Shown: positions 28,816-39,211, counted from the first letter of the stretch. The stretch is DNA of 64,000 nt from Candidatus Bathyarchaeota archaeon A05DMB-5 (GCA_019685655.1 JABFQP010000005.1:55842-119841); one strand, 5' to 3'. Program-made: numbers and translations. Notes: a model not told the origin generated them from the sequence alone.

Positions 28816-29484
28816 ATGAAAATATCGGTTATAATACCGACTTTAAATGAAGAAGAAGCAATTGTAAAAGTTTTAAGAGAAATTCCTAGAGAAGACGTTT
28901 ATGAGGTTATAGTTGTCGACAGTTCAACCGACGGCACGCCCAAAATAGCAGAAAGCCTCGGAGCCAAAGTTGTGTTTGAACCGCGAAAAGGTTATGGAAG
29001 AGCTTTATTGAGTGGCGTGGAAAAAGCTAGGGGAGACATTGTTGTTTACATGGATGGCGATTTCACATATGATCCAAAAGATATTCCGCGACTAGTGAAG
29101 CCTATTGTAGATGGCGATTGTGATGTGGTTATGGGAAATCGGTTGAGCAAAAAAATGCACTTAGGAGCTATGGATTTAGTTAACAGAATTGGAAATATGT
29201 TGCTCTCGTTAATTTTCAGTTTGGTATATTTGAGGAAAGTTGATGATACACAGTGCGGTTTAAGGGCAATGCGTAAAAAGGTGTTAGAAGGAATCTCTTA
29301 CAAGGATTATGGGATGCCTTATGTAACTGAACAGTTGATTAAACTGGTTAAAAAAGGTGCAAGAATAGGCAATGTAGTGGTGACGTATCGACCGAGAATA
29401 GGTACAACAAAGCTTTGTGCGGGGACCGACGGTTTTAAGATTCTGAAGGTAATTTTGAGGGAACTTTTTGAAAAGCATCGTTAG
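28816..29484 (+). CDS. GT2 glycosyltransferase, dolichyl-phosphate sugar synthase-like
   Basis: The protein has a GT-A fold core with SVIIPTLNEEEAI, VVDSSTDGT, and the DxD-like motif VVYMDGDFTYDP followed by GNRLSKK. It resembles dolichyl-phosphate mannosyl/glucosyltransferases, which charge a lipid carrier with sugar for N-glycosylation. No C-terminal membrane helices are seen in the 222 residues. A TATA-like box (CCTTATAAAC) lies about 110 nt upstream. It begins a rightward cluster of surface glycan genes; its stop overlaps the next start by 17 nt. Confidence 0.88.
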   Translation: MKISVIIPTLNEEEAIVKVLREIPREDVYEVIVVDSSTDGTPKIAESLGAKVVFEPRKGYGRALLSGVEKARGDIVVYMDGDFTYDPKDIPRLVKPIVDGDCDVVMGNRLSKKMHLGAMDLVNRIGNMLLSLIFSLVYLRKVDDTQCGLRAMRKKVLEGISYKDYGMPYVTEQLIKLVKKGARIGNVVVTYRPRIGTTKLCAGTDGFKILKVILRELFEKHR

Positions 29485-30412
29485 CCTTACGCGAGTAGAA
29501 GGCTTTAATGGAAGGAGAATAAAAGAAGCAACGTATCACGCTCTTGATATGCTAAATCTCAAACCATCTAGAAACCTTAAGCATGTTATGATTAAGCCAA
29601 ATCTTTGTTATTATTGGGATTACTCTACTGGGGAAACAACAGATCCGCGACTTGTTTCTTCTATTATTGACTACATTCGCGAAAAATGGAATCCAGAGAC
29701 AGAAATCGTAATTGTTGAATCCGACGCTTCAGCAATGAGAACGAAGCATGCCTTTAAAATGTTGGGTTATGAAGCGCTTGCGGAGGAGAAATCTGTTGAA
29801 TTAATGAATCTGAGTGAAGATGAAACATGCGAGAAAGAAGTTACCGTTGGAAAGCGTAAGTTCACTCTTCCTTTGCCTAAAAGCCTTCTTGAATGTAATT
29901 TTTTCATTAATGTTCCAAAACTGAAGGTTGGCCCGTATGCTGGTGGTCAGTGTCTTCACATAACATGTGCTTTGAAGAACCTTTTTGGTTGTATTTCTAA
30001 GCCTAGAAAAGTTGATTATCACCCTCAGCTTTCTGAAGTCATTGTTGGAATAAACAAACTGGTTAAGCCAAATTTGACCGTTGCCGATGGAATTGTTGCT
30101 TTGGGCAAGCATCCAGTTAAGCTTGGAGTAGTAATTGCAGGTGAGGATAATTTGGCAGTTGATTTCGTTGCAGCTAAAGTGATGGGGTACAATCCTTGGA
30201 GAATTAAACATTTACGTTTGGCTGCCGAAGAGAAAGTTGGAGACATTAAGGATGTTGAGATTGTTGGTGAAGGCATAGAAAACATTTGCAAAGTTTTTCC
30301 TAAAAGAAGCCGTCTTGGTTTTAAGATAAAATGGGGTACGCAGCTTTCATTATTACGTCTTTACATTAAAATTTCTGGAGATATTGTGCCATCTGTTCTG
30401 GAGAAAATGTAA
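29468..30412 (+). CDS. DUF362 domain protein
   Basis: This 314-residue protein has the DUF362 core: HVMIKPNLCYYWDYSTGETTDPRLV in two shorter runs, NVPKLKVG, CALKNLFGCI and a C-terminal VAAKVMGY segment. It lacks the ferredoxin cluster cysteines seen in longer members. The family role is unknown but such genes occur beside glycan genes. The TTG start at 29468 overlaps the glycosyltransferase gene by 17 nt. Confidence 0.82.
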   Translation: MKSIVSLTRVEGFNGRRIKEATYHALDMLNLKPSRNLKHVMIKPNLCYYWDYSTGETTDPRLVSSIIDYIREKWNPETEIVIVESDASAMRTKHAFKMLGYEALAEEKSVELMNLSEDETCEKEVTVGKRKFTLPLPKSLLECNFFINVPKLKVGPYAGGQCLHITCALKNLFGCISKPRKVDYHPQLSEVIVGINKLVKPNLTVADGIVALGKHPVKLGVVIAGEDNLAVDFVAAKVMGYNPWRIKHLRLAAEEKVGDIKDVEIVGEGIENICKVFPKRSRLGFKIKWGTQLSLLRLYIKISGDIVPSVLEKM

Positions 30413-30421
30413 GGGTTGCGT

Positions 30422-31492
30422 ATGATTAAAGTTGGAATTGTCGGTTTAGGAAAAATGGGTATGTTACATTTCAAAAACTGCCGTTTCATAAATGATATCA
30501 AAGTTGTCGCAGCATGTGATGTTTCTAAAAGTAGATTGCAAAAAGCTAGAGAAATGGGCATTAAGAATGTTTATAGCGATTATAAGGGCATGCTCAAATC
30601 TGCTGATGTAGACGCACTAATAATAGCCTTGCCAAATTTTATGCATCTTGAAAGCATTTGTGCGGCGGCTGAGGCCGGCAAAGATATTTTTGTGGAAAAA
30701 CCACTTGCTCCATCAGTTGGCGAATGCGAAGAGATAGCTAAAGTTGTGGAAAAACATTGTGTTAAGCTTATGGTTGGTCATAATTATCGATTTTTTGATT
30801 CTGTGGAGAAAGTGAAAAATGAATTTGAGAGAGGCGTAGTGGGAGATGTTGAGTTAGCAACCCTTGAGTTGGCGCTTAATGGACCTTTTGCTCCTGCTAT
30901 TGAACCTACACCTGTGCCCGAGTGGTATTTTACTAAAGAGGGTATAGGTATGGGATGCTTGGATTCAGGTTACCATTTGATAGATCTTTTTCAATGGTTT
31001 TTTGGTGAGGCTGAGATTCTTTATGCGCATTTGGGTTACAGATATCACCTTCCGTATGAAGATAGCGCTATTATCGTTCTTCGTTCTAGAAATGAGTCAG
31101 CAAAGGGTGTTTTGAATGTTGGGTGGTTTTCTAAGGCAATTTTTCCGAAGTTTGATTTTCGCATGATTCTTCACGGGACTGCGGGTTTTATGTCTACAGA
31201 CCAGTATGCTCCTAAGAATCTTTATGTTCATGCAGCTAAGGAGGGAATGAAGAATATTTTGCGTAGATTGTTTGGAAGGACCATACGCCCGTTAACCTAC
31301 ACTTATTATTATGCGTCGTATGCGAAGGAGTTAAGGCATTTCTTCAATTGTATAAAGACAGATTCTGAACCACTTGTAACTGTTGATGAAGCTCGAAAAA
31401 ATGTTGAAGTTATCGAGAGGATTTATCAAGAGTATGGTAAGGTGATTCCCTACGAAACAGCTGAAAAACTTCACAAAATTTACACTCACTAA
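30422..31492 (+). CDS. Gfo/Idh/MocA-family oxidoreductase
   Basis: A Rossmann NAD(P) motif GIVGLGKMG opens the protein, followed by the EKPLAPS catalytic Lys motif and the second-domain segment DSGYHLIDLFQWFFG. These NAD-linked enzymes oxidise or dehydrate nucleotide sugars and sugar derivatives. ATG 30422 is chosen; a TTG at 30416 is two codons upstream. It lies 9 nt after DUF362 and belongs to the surface glycan operon. Confidence 0.9.
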   Translation: MIKVGIVGLGKMGMLHFKNCRFINDIKVVAACDVSKSRLQKAREMGIKNVYSDYKGMLKSADVDALIIALPNFMHLESICAAAEAGKDIFVEKPLAPSVGECEEIAKVVEKHCVKLMVGHNYRFFDSVEKVKNEFERGVVGDVELATLELALNGPFAPAIEPTPVPEWYFTKEGIGMGCLDSGYHLIDLFQWFFGEAEILYAHLGYRYHLPYEDSAIIVLRSRNESAKGVLNVGWFSKAIFPKFDFRMILHGTAGFMSTDQYAPKNLYVHAAKEGMKNILRRLFGRTIRPLTYTYYYASYAKELRHFFNCIKTDSEPLVTVDEARKNVEVIERIYQEYGKVIPYETAEKLHKIYTH

Positions 31493-31535
31493 AGACGGAA
31501 TAGGTTTTTGGCTGGTTGTAAGTGTTAATGTTTTA

Positions 31536-31853
31536 ATGATTTTATTTGTGTATTTTCTAAGCGAGCAAATATATGTTCGGTTTCTGTTAAGCGTTGTTTA
31601 CGTGCTTTATTTGCCGGGCTACTCTCTTGTTGAGCTTATTGCTACGTTCGAAAAGAGCTTTAAAGGTGTTGAAAAAATCGCGTATAGTTTTGGTTTGAGC
31701 ATTGTTGTGGTTATTCTGTTTTGTTATTTGCTTAATTATTCTCCTTGGGGAATTCGCCTCACACCATTAGTAATTGGTATCTCCTTGTTTACTATGACGT
31801 GTATATTTGTAACTGCAATTAGAAAGTACAAGAATCAAATTAAATCAATCTGA
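31536..31853 (+). CDS. DUF1616-like membrane domain protein, N-terminal half of a split enzyme
   Basis: This 105-residue protein has three or four membrane helices and the core LPGYSLVELI, then YLLNYSPWGIRLTPLVIG, which is the DUF1616 pattern. The same pattern is the N-terminal domain of the 707-residue protein at 35953 (YLLNALPCGISLTSVF). Helical sequence continues upstream of ATG 31536 in frame to the preceding stop, so the true start may be non-canonical. It precedes the GT-C-like gene by 12 nt. Confidence 0.72.
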   Translation: MILFVYFLSEQIYVRFLLSVVYVLYLPGYSLVELIATFEKSFKGVEKIAYSFGLSIVVVILFCYLLNYSPWGIRLTPLVIGISLFTMTCIFVTAIRKYKNQIKSI

Positions 31854-31865
31854 AGGTTAGCGCAA

Positions 31866-33581
31866 GTGAAACACTCAGAGATTCTAATATATATTGGGCT
31901 TTTAGCAATTCTGGTTCTTGGAACCTATATTAGGCTGATACCGATTCTTGACATAAGCGCAGATTGGTTGGCAGACCTTGATCCTTACCGTAATCTCCGT
32001 GCGGTTAACGAAGTTCTTAGTTATGGTCGAATGCCTCTTTTTGATGCTCTCTCGGCTGCGCCTAATGGAACTTATGCCACTTATTCTACGTCTCAAGGGT
32101 ATTACATGCTTAGCTCTGCATTGACTTTGATTTCTGGGGCGAATGCCTCTGCAGTTTTGAGTTTTTCTCCAGTTATATGTGAAGTGGCGTTATTACTTAC
32201 CGTCTATGTTTTTGGGACTGAGTTGACAAATTCTCGGTGGGCTGGTCTTTTCGCAGCTTTTTTCGTTGCAATACCGCGAGGGTGGGCGATGATATCTCTT
32301 ATTGGAACATGTCCTTTGGCTGAAAATTTTGGGGGCGTAGTTTTTCCGCTTGTTCTGTTTCTCTTTTGGAAGTGCACTGTTCAAGAAAAAAAGAGTTTTC
32401 TACTTTTTTCTGGCTTACTTTTGGGCATTTCGCTTTTGATTCATCCAGTTACGTACTTTTATTTAGTTGTTACAATTTTTGTGTATGTTGTTCTTATGTG
32501 CCTTGCAGAGAAGCGAGGAAGAATGCTCGTTATCGGTTTTGAAGTGCTACTAATATCCCTTTTCGCTGTTTTGATTCAATTTTTTTCAGTGAGAGATTTT
32601 GCATATCTTTCAGGTTTTACTCATGGTGCCTTGTGGCTGGCTTCTATAGAGCCTGTTTATCCAGTAATAGATTTTTACGTTGTGCTTTACAATGTTGGAG
32701 AGCTCGTGGTCTTTTTAAGTCTGATGGCTATTCTTCTTATTTTTCTCGAACGTAAATGGAACTATTTAATCCTCGTATCTGGCAGCATTGTCATGTTTGG
32801 CATAATTGCTCTGTCATTGATTACTCCTTTACGTCAATTTCTAGCAGATATCCCCTTTGGCGCATTTATTATTCTATCGCATCGAGTTATGATGCCTTAT
32901 CTTCCATTAGTCTTAAGTTTGCTAGGCGGAATCTTTATCGCTGAATACTTGTTGCCTTTGGTTAGAATAAACAACAAGCCGAAATTCCAGATATCCTTTA
33001 AGAAGGGAATAACCACTTTCGTATTGCTCGTAGTATTAATTGCCATTTCTCTTCCTTCAATACAATCATCAGTAGAATATTCGACAAATTATAAATGGGC
33101 TTATTGGGCAAAACAATATGTTTCTCTTTTAAAATGGGCAAAAGACAATACAAATGCTAGTGATGTCTTCCTTCTGAATGAAATAAGTTTAGGAGAGCTC
33201 GTGAAAACGATTGCGGAAAGGCCAACGGTGTTCACAATATCATATCAAGACCTAGCAACTCCGGATCTAGTAAAAAGAATGTGGCTTCAATCTTCAGTCT
33301 TCATTAAGGGATATGACGACAACATAGCACAGAGATTGCTTTACGATTTCAATGTTAGCTATGTCATCGTCGTAAAGAACCAATCCAATTTAAACATATT
33401 GAACAAGAAGTACGTGTTTCCAGCTCCTGATGATTCGTTTCTTCTTTATTTGCAATGGATGGATAGTAAGAAATATCTTGAGAGAATATATTCCAATGTT
33501 AATTTAGGATTCTATGTATATTTTGTTCATAAAGACCGCCTTTTCAATGGTGAAATAAGCTTACCTAAGGTGGCACCATGA
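31866..33581 (+). CDS. GT-C-fold multi-membrane glycosyltransferase (STT3/PMT-like)
   Basis: The 571-residue protein has about twelve hydrophobic helices and an acidic extracytoplasmic loop, WLADLDPYRNLRAVN, in the position of the first DxD motif of STT3/AglB and related GT-C enzymes. Its soluble C-terminus holds WAKDNTNASDVFLLNE and QDLATPDLVKRMW. The 35953 protein matches both segments. It probably moves a sugar from a polyprenyl carrier to a target outside the cell. A canonical WWDYG was not found, so oligosaccharyltransferase activity is not claimed. Confidence 0.78.
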   Translation: MKHSEILIYIGLLAILVLGTYIRLIPILDISADWLADLDPYRNLRAVNEVLSYGRMPLFDALSAAPNGTYATYSTSQGYYMLSSALTLISGANASAVLSFSPVICEVALLLTVYVFGTELTNSRWAGLFAAFFVAIPRGWAMISLIGTCPLAENFGGVVFPLVLFLFWKCTVQEKKSFLLFSGLLLGISLLIHPVTYFYLVVTIFVYVVLMCLAEKRGRMLVIGFEVLLISLFAVLIQFFSVRDFAYLSGFTHGALWLASIEPVYPVIDFYVVLYNVGELVVFLSLMAILLIFLERKWNYLILVSGSIVMFGIIALSLITPLRQFLADIPFGAFIILSHRVMMPYLPLVLSLLGGIFIAEYLLPLVRINNKPKFQISFKKGITTFVLLVVLIAISLPSIQSSVEYSTNYKWAYWAKQYVSLLKWAKDNTNASDVFLLNEISLGELVKTIAERPTVFTISYQDLATPDLVKRMWLQSSVFIKGYDDNIAQRLLYDFNVSYVIVVKNQSNLNILNKKYVFPAPDDSFLLYLQWMDSKKYLERIYSNVNLGFYVYFVHKDRLFNGEISLPKVAP

Positions 33582-35902
33582 AAAACGAAAACTACGCAAT
33601 TATTCTTTTACTTATAGCAGTTCTAAGCATACAGATAGCCATATCGATAGTTAATAACTTTTTGCCGATTGGTTGGGACACGTATTTTCACATAAAATAC
33701 TCATCAACAATCATGGAAACTGCAAAGATTCCTACAATGAATCCGTATTTTCCAGAGTTCGTCCATGGTTATACGCCAGGTGCTCATGCTTTAGTTGCGG
33801 TCATTAGTATAATTGGAGGTATTGAGCAGTTACAGATGCTTCAATTATTCTCATTTTTGCCAACAATTTTTGCTATACCGATAGTTCTAGCCTTTTATAG
33901 TCTTGCACTGGAATATGTGGAGCCAAAATACGCATCGTTAGCGTCATTTCTGTATTATTTCTCCTCACTCTTGCATTCAACCATCTTAGCCACAAACGGA
34001 GCAGAACTTATGAACTCTTTCGCATATCCGTATGTTGCAGCTTTAGTCAGTTTTGTACTATTCCCGCTGTTCATAAGGTCAATAATTGATTACAGTGAAC
34101 ACCAGTCAATTTGTAACCTCTCGGTGAGCAGTGTTCTTCTCGCTACTATAACATTATCATATCATTTTATGGCCGTGGTTTCTTATGGTGTGTTACTAAC
34201 TTATTTGGGTGTATCCTTTGTTAAACGTAGTGGTGTAAGATTGCGACGACCCATTTTGCTAGTAATGTTGTTTGGTATTTTAATATCGTCACCTTACGTC
34301 TTGCACATAATTTTTGCAGGTTTGCCGGTAGAAACGGGCGCGATTAAAACATACGCAACATTATCAATTCAAGATTACATTAACTTGCTTCATTTACCGC
34401 TCTTTGGTGCACTAATGTTTAGTTTGCTCTTATTGGTTGCTAGCCACAAAGTTAGAAGTGATGTCTCAACCATACCCACTGGCAGATTTATGATACTCGC
34501 GTCATGGATGATTTTTTTGATTGTGATGTCTAACGCCTATCTTTTTGGCATATTTCTGATCAACGATAGATTCGCGTGGTATCTCATAGCTCCAGCGTCA
34601 ATAATAGCAGTCTTGTGTTTACCAAGTTTAGAGAAACACATCGGAAACTTGGATCGAATTAGTAGACGAAAAATCCTTTACGTCGTACAATGCTTCTTGA
34701 TTATCGGAACGATTTTTTCAGTTGGACTGTTACCCGAAGTTAGAATACAAGATGACTCCAGAAGTTTTCTAATACAAGAACTTGATGGCATTTTATGGTT
34801 AAGAGAAAATGCTGAAGGATTTGTCATTGCTACTTCTCCTAAAGTAGGTTTTCTTCTTTCCTCGCTTACTAATGTAAGAGTTGTTGCTATTCAGACAATG
34901 ATTGCAGACTATTACATCAAGAATCTAGAACAACGAATCAACGACTTGAAAGCCATTTTCAGTTCGCCCTTTAACACATCTCTGCAAATTGTCGAAGACT
35001 ACGACATTAAATTTATATACATGAGCACCGAGGCAGAAGCATGGTTCAGATCATATAACTTAAACCCATATCAATTACTTAGCAAGCACTACTTTGAACC
35101 TGTATTCCCATTGAAACCTTTCATCAAGGAAGTAGCAGACACATGCGATTTTGATGGTGATGGAGTGCCAGAAACTTTCCAAGTTTTCCTTTGGAACGGA
35201 ACTGATAGAAACTCGAAATTATATTTTTTGACAAACCCCAACTCAGCAACTAACTTAACGTTACGTGGACTTTTCCACAAAAAAGGAACCTATGGACCCA
35301 TCAGAATATACGTAAACGGTGTTCTCATTAAAGAAATTGTAGCAAATAAAGAACAACAGGGAAAATGGCTAACATATCAAATAGAAGTGCCAAAAGAAGT
35401 TTTAAAAGAAATAAATAAGGTGTTCGTGGAGAACATGGACCCTTACAATAATTTCTATCTAGACTACATAGGATTCGGTTCCACCGATGCAATGCAGCCT
35501 AATCGGGGAATTTTAATATTTGAAGTTCAATACTCTTCCTCATTGAACATAGGCTCTGAAATCCTCGATATTGACAATGATGAAAAACTTGACATCTTTG
35601 ATAACTTCACAAAAAACGGTGGATACAAAGAATACTTCTTATATTCGTCTTTTGGAAACGAAACCAAGCTCACAATTAACAATCTCTTTCTTGAAACATC
35701 AACCACCAATCAAGTTCAAGTTTATGTAAATAACATCTTAGTTGGCAACCTGTCACTCGTAGAAGAAACTTTAAAAATGAAGTGGTTAACACAAAACGTC
35801 ACCATTCCAGAAGGTGTTCTTAAAAAAGGATGGAACACAATAAAATTCGTTAACGTAGATAAAAATAATAACTGGTACCTCAATTTCATTCAACTTTCAT
35901 AA
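33578..35902 (+). CDS. GT-C-like membrane protein with C-terminal beta domains
   Basis: The 774-residue protein has an N-terminal membrane half with GWDTYFHIKYSSTIM, an acidic loop motif in the GT-C position, then about ten more helices. Its extracellular C-terminal third is beta-rich and contains two Ca-binding-like segments (DFDGDGVPET and DIDNDEKLDIF) and repeated KKGTYGPIRIYVNG and NQVQVYVNN units. It overlaps the preceding gene by 4 nt (ATGA). I infer a role in surface glycan transfer. Confidence 0.75.
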   Translation: MKNENYAIILLLIAVLSIQIAISIVNNFLPIGWDTYFHIKYSSTIMETAKIPTMNPYFPEFVHGYTPGAHALVAVISIIGGIEQLQMLQLFSFLPTIFAIPIVLAFYSLALEYVEPKYASLASFLYYFSSLLHSTILATNGAELMNSFAYPYVAALVSFVLFPLFIRSIIDYSEHQSICNLSVSSVLLATITLSYHFMAVVSYGVLLTYLGVSFVKRSGVRLRRPILLVMLFGILISSPYVLHIIFAGLPVETGAIKTYATLSIQDYINLLHLPLFGALMFSLLLLVASHKVRSDVSTIPTGRFMILASWMIFLIVMSNAYLFGIFLINDRFAWYLIAPASIIAVLCLPSLEKHIGNLDRISRRKILYVVQCFLIIGTIFSVGLLPEVRIQDDSRSFLIQELDGILWLRENAEGFVIATSPKVGFLLSSLTNVRVVAIQTMIADYYIKNLEQRINDLKAIFSSPFNTSLQIVEDYDIKFIYMSTEAEAWFRSYNLNPYQLLSKHYFEPVFPLKPFIKEVADTCDFDGDGVPETFQVFLWNGTDRNSKLYFLTNPNSATNLTLRGLFHKKGTYGPIRIYVNGVLIKEIVANKEQQGKWLTYQIEVPKEVLKEINKVFVENMDPYNNFYLDYIGFGSTDAMQPNRGILIFEVQYSSSLNIGSEILDIDNDEKLDIFDNFTKNGGYKEYFLYSSFGNETKLTINNLFLETSTTNQVQVYVNNILVGNLSLVEETLKMKWLTQNVTIPEGVLKKGWNTIKFVNVDKNNNWYLNFIQLS

Positions 35903-35952
35903 GAGCTCATTTAAGCTAAACGAGAATACAATCAAAAAGAAGCGTAATCAGC

Positions 35953-38076
35953 ATGACAAGCTACAAATCACTACAAAAAACGATGGACATATGGATTCCT
36001 CTGATTATAATTCTAATAACCGCACTTGCCCTATATGCTGTTCCCAGCAACGCCTACCCTTTAGTTTACTTCCGATGGATTATCGGTGCCATTTTCACAC
36101 TTGTATTACATGGATATACCCTTACAGATGCATTATTTGGCGAAAAAATAGACACTTTCATTGAAAAACTCATGTCAGGCTTTGCTTTCAGCGCATTAAT
36201 AATAGGAATTCTAGGCTATTTGCTGAATGCGCTACCATGTGGCATAAGCCTAACCTCAGTATTTGTCAGCTTGTCACTTATAACCATCGGCAACATTATA
36301 ATTAAGATTTTCTGCAAAAAGCATTGCAGCAAAACTTCTACAATAAATGAGCCAGCCGCATTATCACTACAATTGCAAAAATCTCATTGGATAATACTAG
36401 CATTAATCATTATTTTTGGCACAATTGTGAAAACTATACCGTTCATGAAAGTTAATGCTCTCTTAGATTTAGACCCTAACAACCATTACATGAAAGTAAA
36501 CGCCATTCTTGAAATTGGAAGAATCCCCCATTTTGACCGTCTTTCGCTTGCGCCTCAAGGCACTTCTTCGACATACACTATCACACCACTCGGATTTGAA
36601 TTTTTAATAGTAACACTTGAATTCATGACCCAGGCGCCATTGGTTAAGTTAATGGGCATACTTCCAGCAATTTATGGAGTAGCAACGATATTGGCAATGT
36701 TCTTTCTTAGTTTAGAAACCACAAAATCCATTAATGCAAGTTTGTTCACAACTTTCTTCACCGCCTTCTCTGTATCATGGTTGCTAATTTACGGAGTCAC
36801 AATGAACCCACTCGCAGAAAACATAGGGCTATTTCTATTCCCACTAGCACTTTTGCATTTAACTAGATATATCAAAAACAAACAAAGACACGAACTGCTG
36901 TATACAAGTATTCTATTTGGAACAATGTTTTATATCCACCTCTTTACTGTCTTCTACTGCGCCTTAACACTTCTCGGATACGCCGCATTCGCTTTCCTCA
37001 TAAAAGAAAAAGCAAAAACCATCTTTAAAGCAATAATAGGAATATTTGGAATAGGCGCATGCACAGCAATTCCAATAATATTTCAAATTGCTCCATTAAC
37101 TACTCAACAAGGAAACATGTATTCCAAAACCGCTTCTATAATGGCGTTTGCATCTGGCTCATATTTGGCATTAGTTCCACAGGATATCCCCAAAATATTA
37201 TTTCTACCAATTTCTAATCTCGCCATCGTAGGTCTATGGTTAATTGTAGGGATAGTTGCGGTAAAAATTGCATGGAAAGTGCTTCGCAAAAATTATAAAG
37301 AACATGAAAGCCTGTTGTTACCAGCCTCTTGTTGTTTCACTTTACTCTTAGCAGGCATTGCACCAATTTTTGAACCCTTTCGCAACATTTTTGTTAACAT
37401 ACCGTTCTCCGCCACTCTTTTCTACGCACATCGATTAGTGCCTTACCTCACACTCACCCTTTACATACTGATAGCAACCGCAATTACCACTTACATTCTG
37501 TCCTTTGCCAAAAAATTTAATCGTACGCTCCGATTAAAGAACAAAAACATTCCAGCAAACCACATAACAGTCTTACTAATAACAACTTTAGTTGGAACCC
37601 CATTTCTTGTAACTTCAATTGCACACACAAACGAACTGGCATCATGGCCTACCACACAAGATTACACCGCTTTTTTTGATTGGGTAAAGCAGAACACAAG
37701 CGCCGATGACATTTTTATAGTAAATAGTTGGGATATGAGCATGTGGCTGAGAGCAATCGGCAATAGACCCACCGTTTTTTCACATGTTCATCAAGATCTA
37801 GTAGCTTCAGATGCAGAAAAGCGAATGTGGTTCCACGCCGTACTTTTCAATGAAGGCACCAACCTATATTGTGAGACAATTCGGCTGCTAAAAGAATACA
37901 ACGTCAGTTATGTTGTGATAACTTCTAGACCTATTTATCTTGATGTAATTAACAATAATTGGGTTTTTAGCATTCAAAATTTAAAGAGTTATATAAAAAA
38001 AATGGACACCAGATATTACTTTGAAAAAGTCTATTATGAAGAAAACAGAATCTGGGTTTACAAAGTCAACTTATAA
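35953..38076 (+). CDS. Fused DUF1616/GT-C-like membrane glycosyltransferase
   Basis: This 707-residue protein joins a DUF1616-like membrane domain (about 1-115) to a GT-C-like core with LLDLDPNNHYMKVNAI and a soluble end containing WVKQNTSADDIFIVNSWDM and HQDLVASDAEKRMWFHA. Both halves match the separate 31536 and 31866 proteins, so the cluster has a split and a fused version of one enzyme type. Like them it should act at the membrane outer face. The exact sugar is unknown. Confidence 0.78.
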   Translation: MTSYKSLQKTMDIWIPLIIILITALALYAVPSNAYPLVYFRWIIGAIFTLVLHGYTLTDALFGEKIDTFIEKLMSGFAFSALIIGILGYLLNALPCGISLTSVFVSLSLITIGNIIIKIFCKKHCSKTSTINEPAALSLQLQKSHWIILALIIIFGTIVKTIPFMKVNALLDLDPNNHYMKVNAILEIGRIPHFDRLSLAPQGTSSTYTITPLGFEFLIVTLEFMTQAPLVKLMGILPAIYGVATILAMFFLSLETTKSINASLFTTFFTAFSVSWLLIYGVTMNPLAENIGLFLFPLALLHLTRYIKNKQRHELLYTSILFGTMFYIHLFTVFYCALTLLGYAAFAFLIKEKAKTIFKAIIGIFGIGACTAIPIIFQIAPLTTQQGNMYSKTASIMAFASGSYLALVPQDIPKILFLPISNLAIVGLWLIVGIVAVKIAWKVLRKNYKEHESLLLPASCCFTLLLAGIAPIFEPFRNIFVNIPFSATLFYAHRLVPYLTLTLYILIATAITTYILSFAKKFNRTLRLKNKNIPANHITVLLITTLVGTPFLVTSIAHTNELASWPTTQDYTAFFDWVKQNTSADDIFIVNSWDMSMWLRAIGNRPTVFSHVHQDLVASDAEKRMWFHAVLFNEGTNLYCETIRLLKEYNVSYVVITSRPIYLDVINNNWVFSIQNLKSYIKKMDTRYYFEKVYYEENRIWVYKVNL

Positions 38077-38222
38077 CACATGCACAATAATTGTGGGCTG
38101 AGGTATACCGAAATAGACAATTTTTATCAGTCACCTAATAATCCGAGGTTTTTCAGCCATATTTCTTAAAAGGTGAACTCTTTACTTTTATACCATTAAT
38201 ACAATGTGCTAACGGAGTGCTA

Positions 38223-39203
38223 ATGAGAAAGATGTATAACAGCAATAAAATGTTCGTTACTGGTGGAGCTGGTTTCATAGGTAGCCATCTAGTAGATGCT
38301 TTTTTGGCACAAAAAGCAGTTGTTAATGTCTTGGACAACTTTAGCAGCGGAACAAAACAAAATGTTAAACAGCATCTAAACAACAGCAACTTTAAACTTG
38401 TGAAAGGTGACTTATTAAACGAGAAGGATGTATCAGAAGCTATAGAAAATTGTGATATCGTCTTTCATCTCGCTGCTAATCCAGAAGTTCGATTAAGTTC
38501 GATAGATCCTAAAACGCATTTTCAACAAAATATTGTGGTTACATTCAACCTTTTGGAGACTGCCAGAAAAACAGGAAATGTTGAGGCATTTGCCTTCACA
38601 TCTTCATCTACTGTTTACGGTGAACCGGAACAAATCCCAACACCGGAAGATTATGCCCCATTAGAGCCAATTTCAGTTTACGGAGCCACAAAACTTGCTT
38701 GTGAAGCAATGATAACCGCTTACGCACACACTTACGGCTTCAAAGCTGTAATATATCGCTTAGCCAATGTTATTGGTTCAAGGAGCCAGCATGGAGTAAT
38801 ATATGACTTTATCAAAAAACTTAGAAACAACCCGAAACAACTCGAAATTCTTGGAGATGGAACCCAAACTAAATCCTATCTATACATTACTGATTGCATA
38901 GATGCCTTGCTGTTAGGCTTAGAAAGAGCACGAAAACCCATCGAAGTTTTCAACGTAGGGTCTGAAGACCAAGTAAACGTAAAGACTATAGCCAAAATTG
39001 TAGTAGAAGAGATGAAGCTAAAAAATGTAAAATTCAAGGTTACAGGCGGCGTTGAGGGAGGAAGAGGTTGGAAAGGCGATGTAAAAAACATGTTACTAGA
39101 TGTGAGTAGGCTTAAATCTTTAGGGTGGAAGCCGAAACTGACCAGCGAAGAGGCAGTTAGGCAAGCAACAAAAGATTTAGTTAAAGAACAAAATTTGAGG
39201 TAG
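38223..39203 (+). CDS. NAD-dependent nucleotide-sugar epimerase/dehydratase
   Basis: An extended short-chain dehydrogenase: FVTGGAGFIGSHLVD for NAD binding, then the catalytic TSSSTVYGE serine region and YGATKLACE (Tyr-x3-Lys), and a C-terminal VEGGRGWKGDVKNM. It resembles UDP-glucose/GlcNAc 4-epimerases. ATG 38223 is preferred over GTG 38217 because GGAG sits 5 nt upstream. It closes the surface glycan cluster and probably supplies the activated sugar. Confidence 0.9.
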   Translation: MRKMYNSNKMFVTGGAGFIGSHLVDAFLAQKAVVNVLDNFSSGTKQNVKQHLNNSNFKLVKGDLLNEKDVSEAIENCDIVFHLAANPEVRLSSIDPKTHFQQNIVVTFNLLETARKTGNVEAFAFTSSSTVYGEPEQIPTPEDYAPLEPISVYGATKLACEAMITAYAHTYGFKAVIYRLANVIGSRSQHGVIYDFIKKLRNNPKQLEILGDGTQTKSYLYITDCIDALLLGLERARKPIEVFNVGSEDQVNVKTIAKIVVEEMKLKNVKFKVTGGVEGGRGWKGDVKNMLLDVSRLKSLGWKPKLTSEEAVRQATKDLVKEQNLR

Positions 39204-39211
39204 ATTTATAA

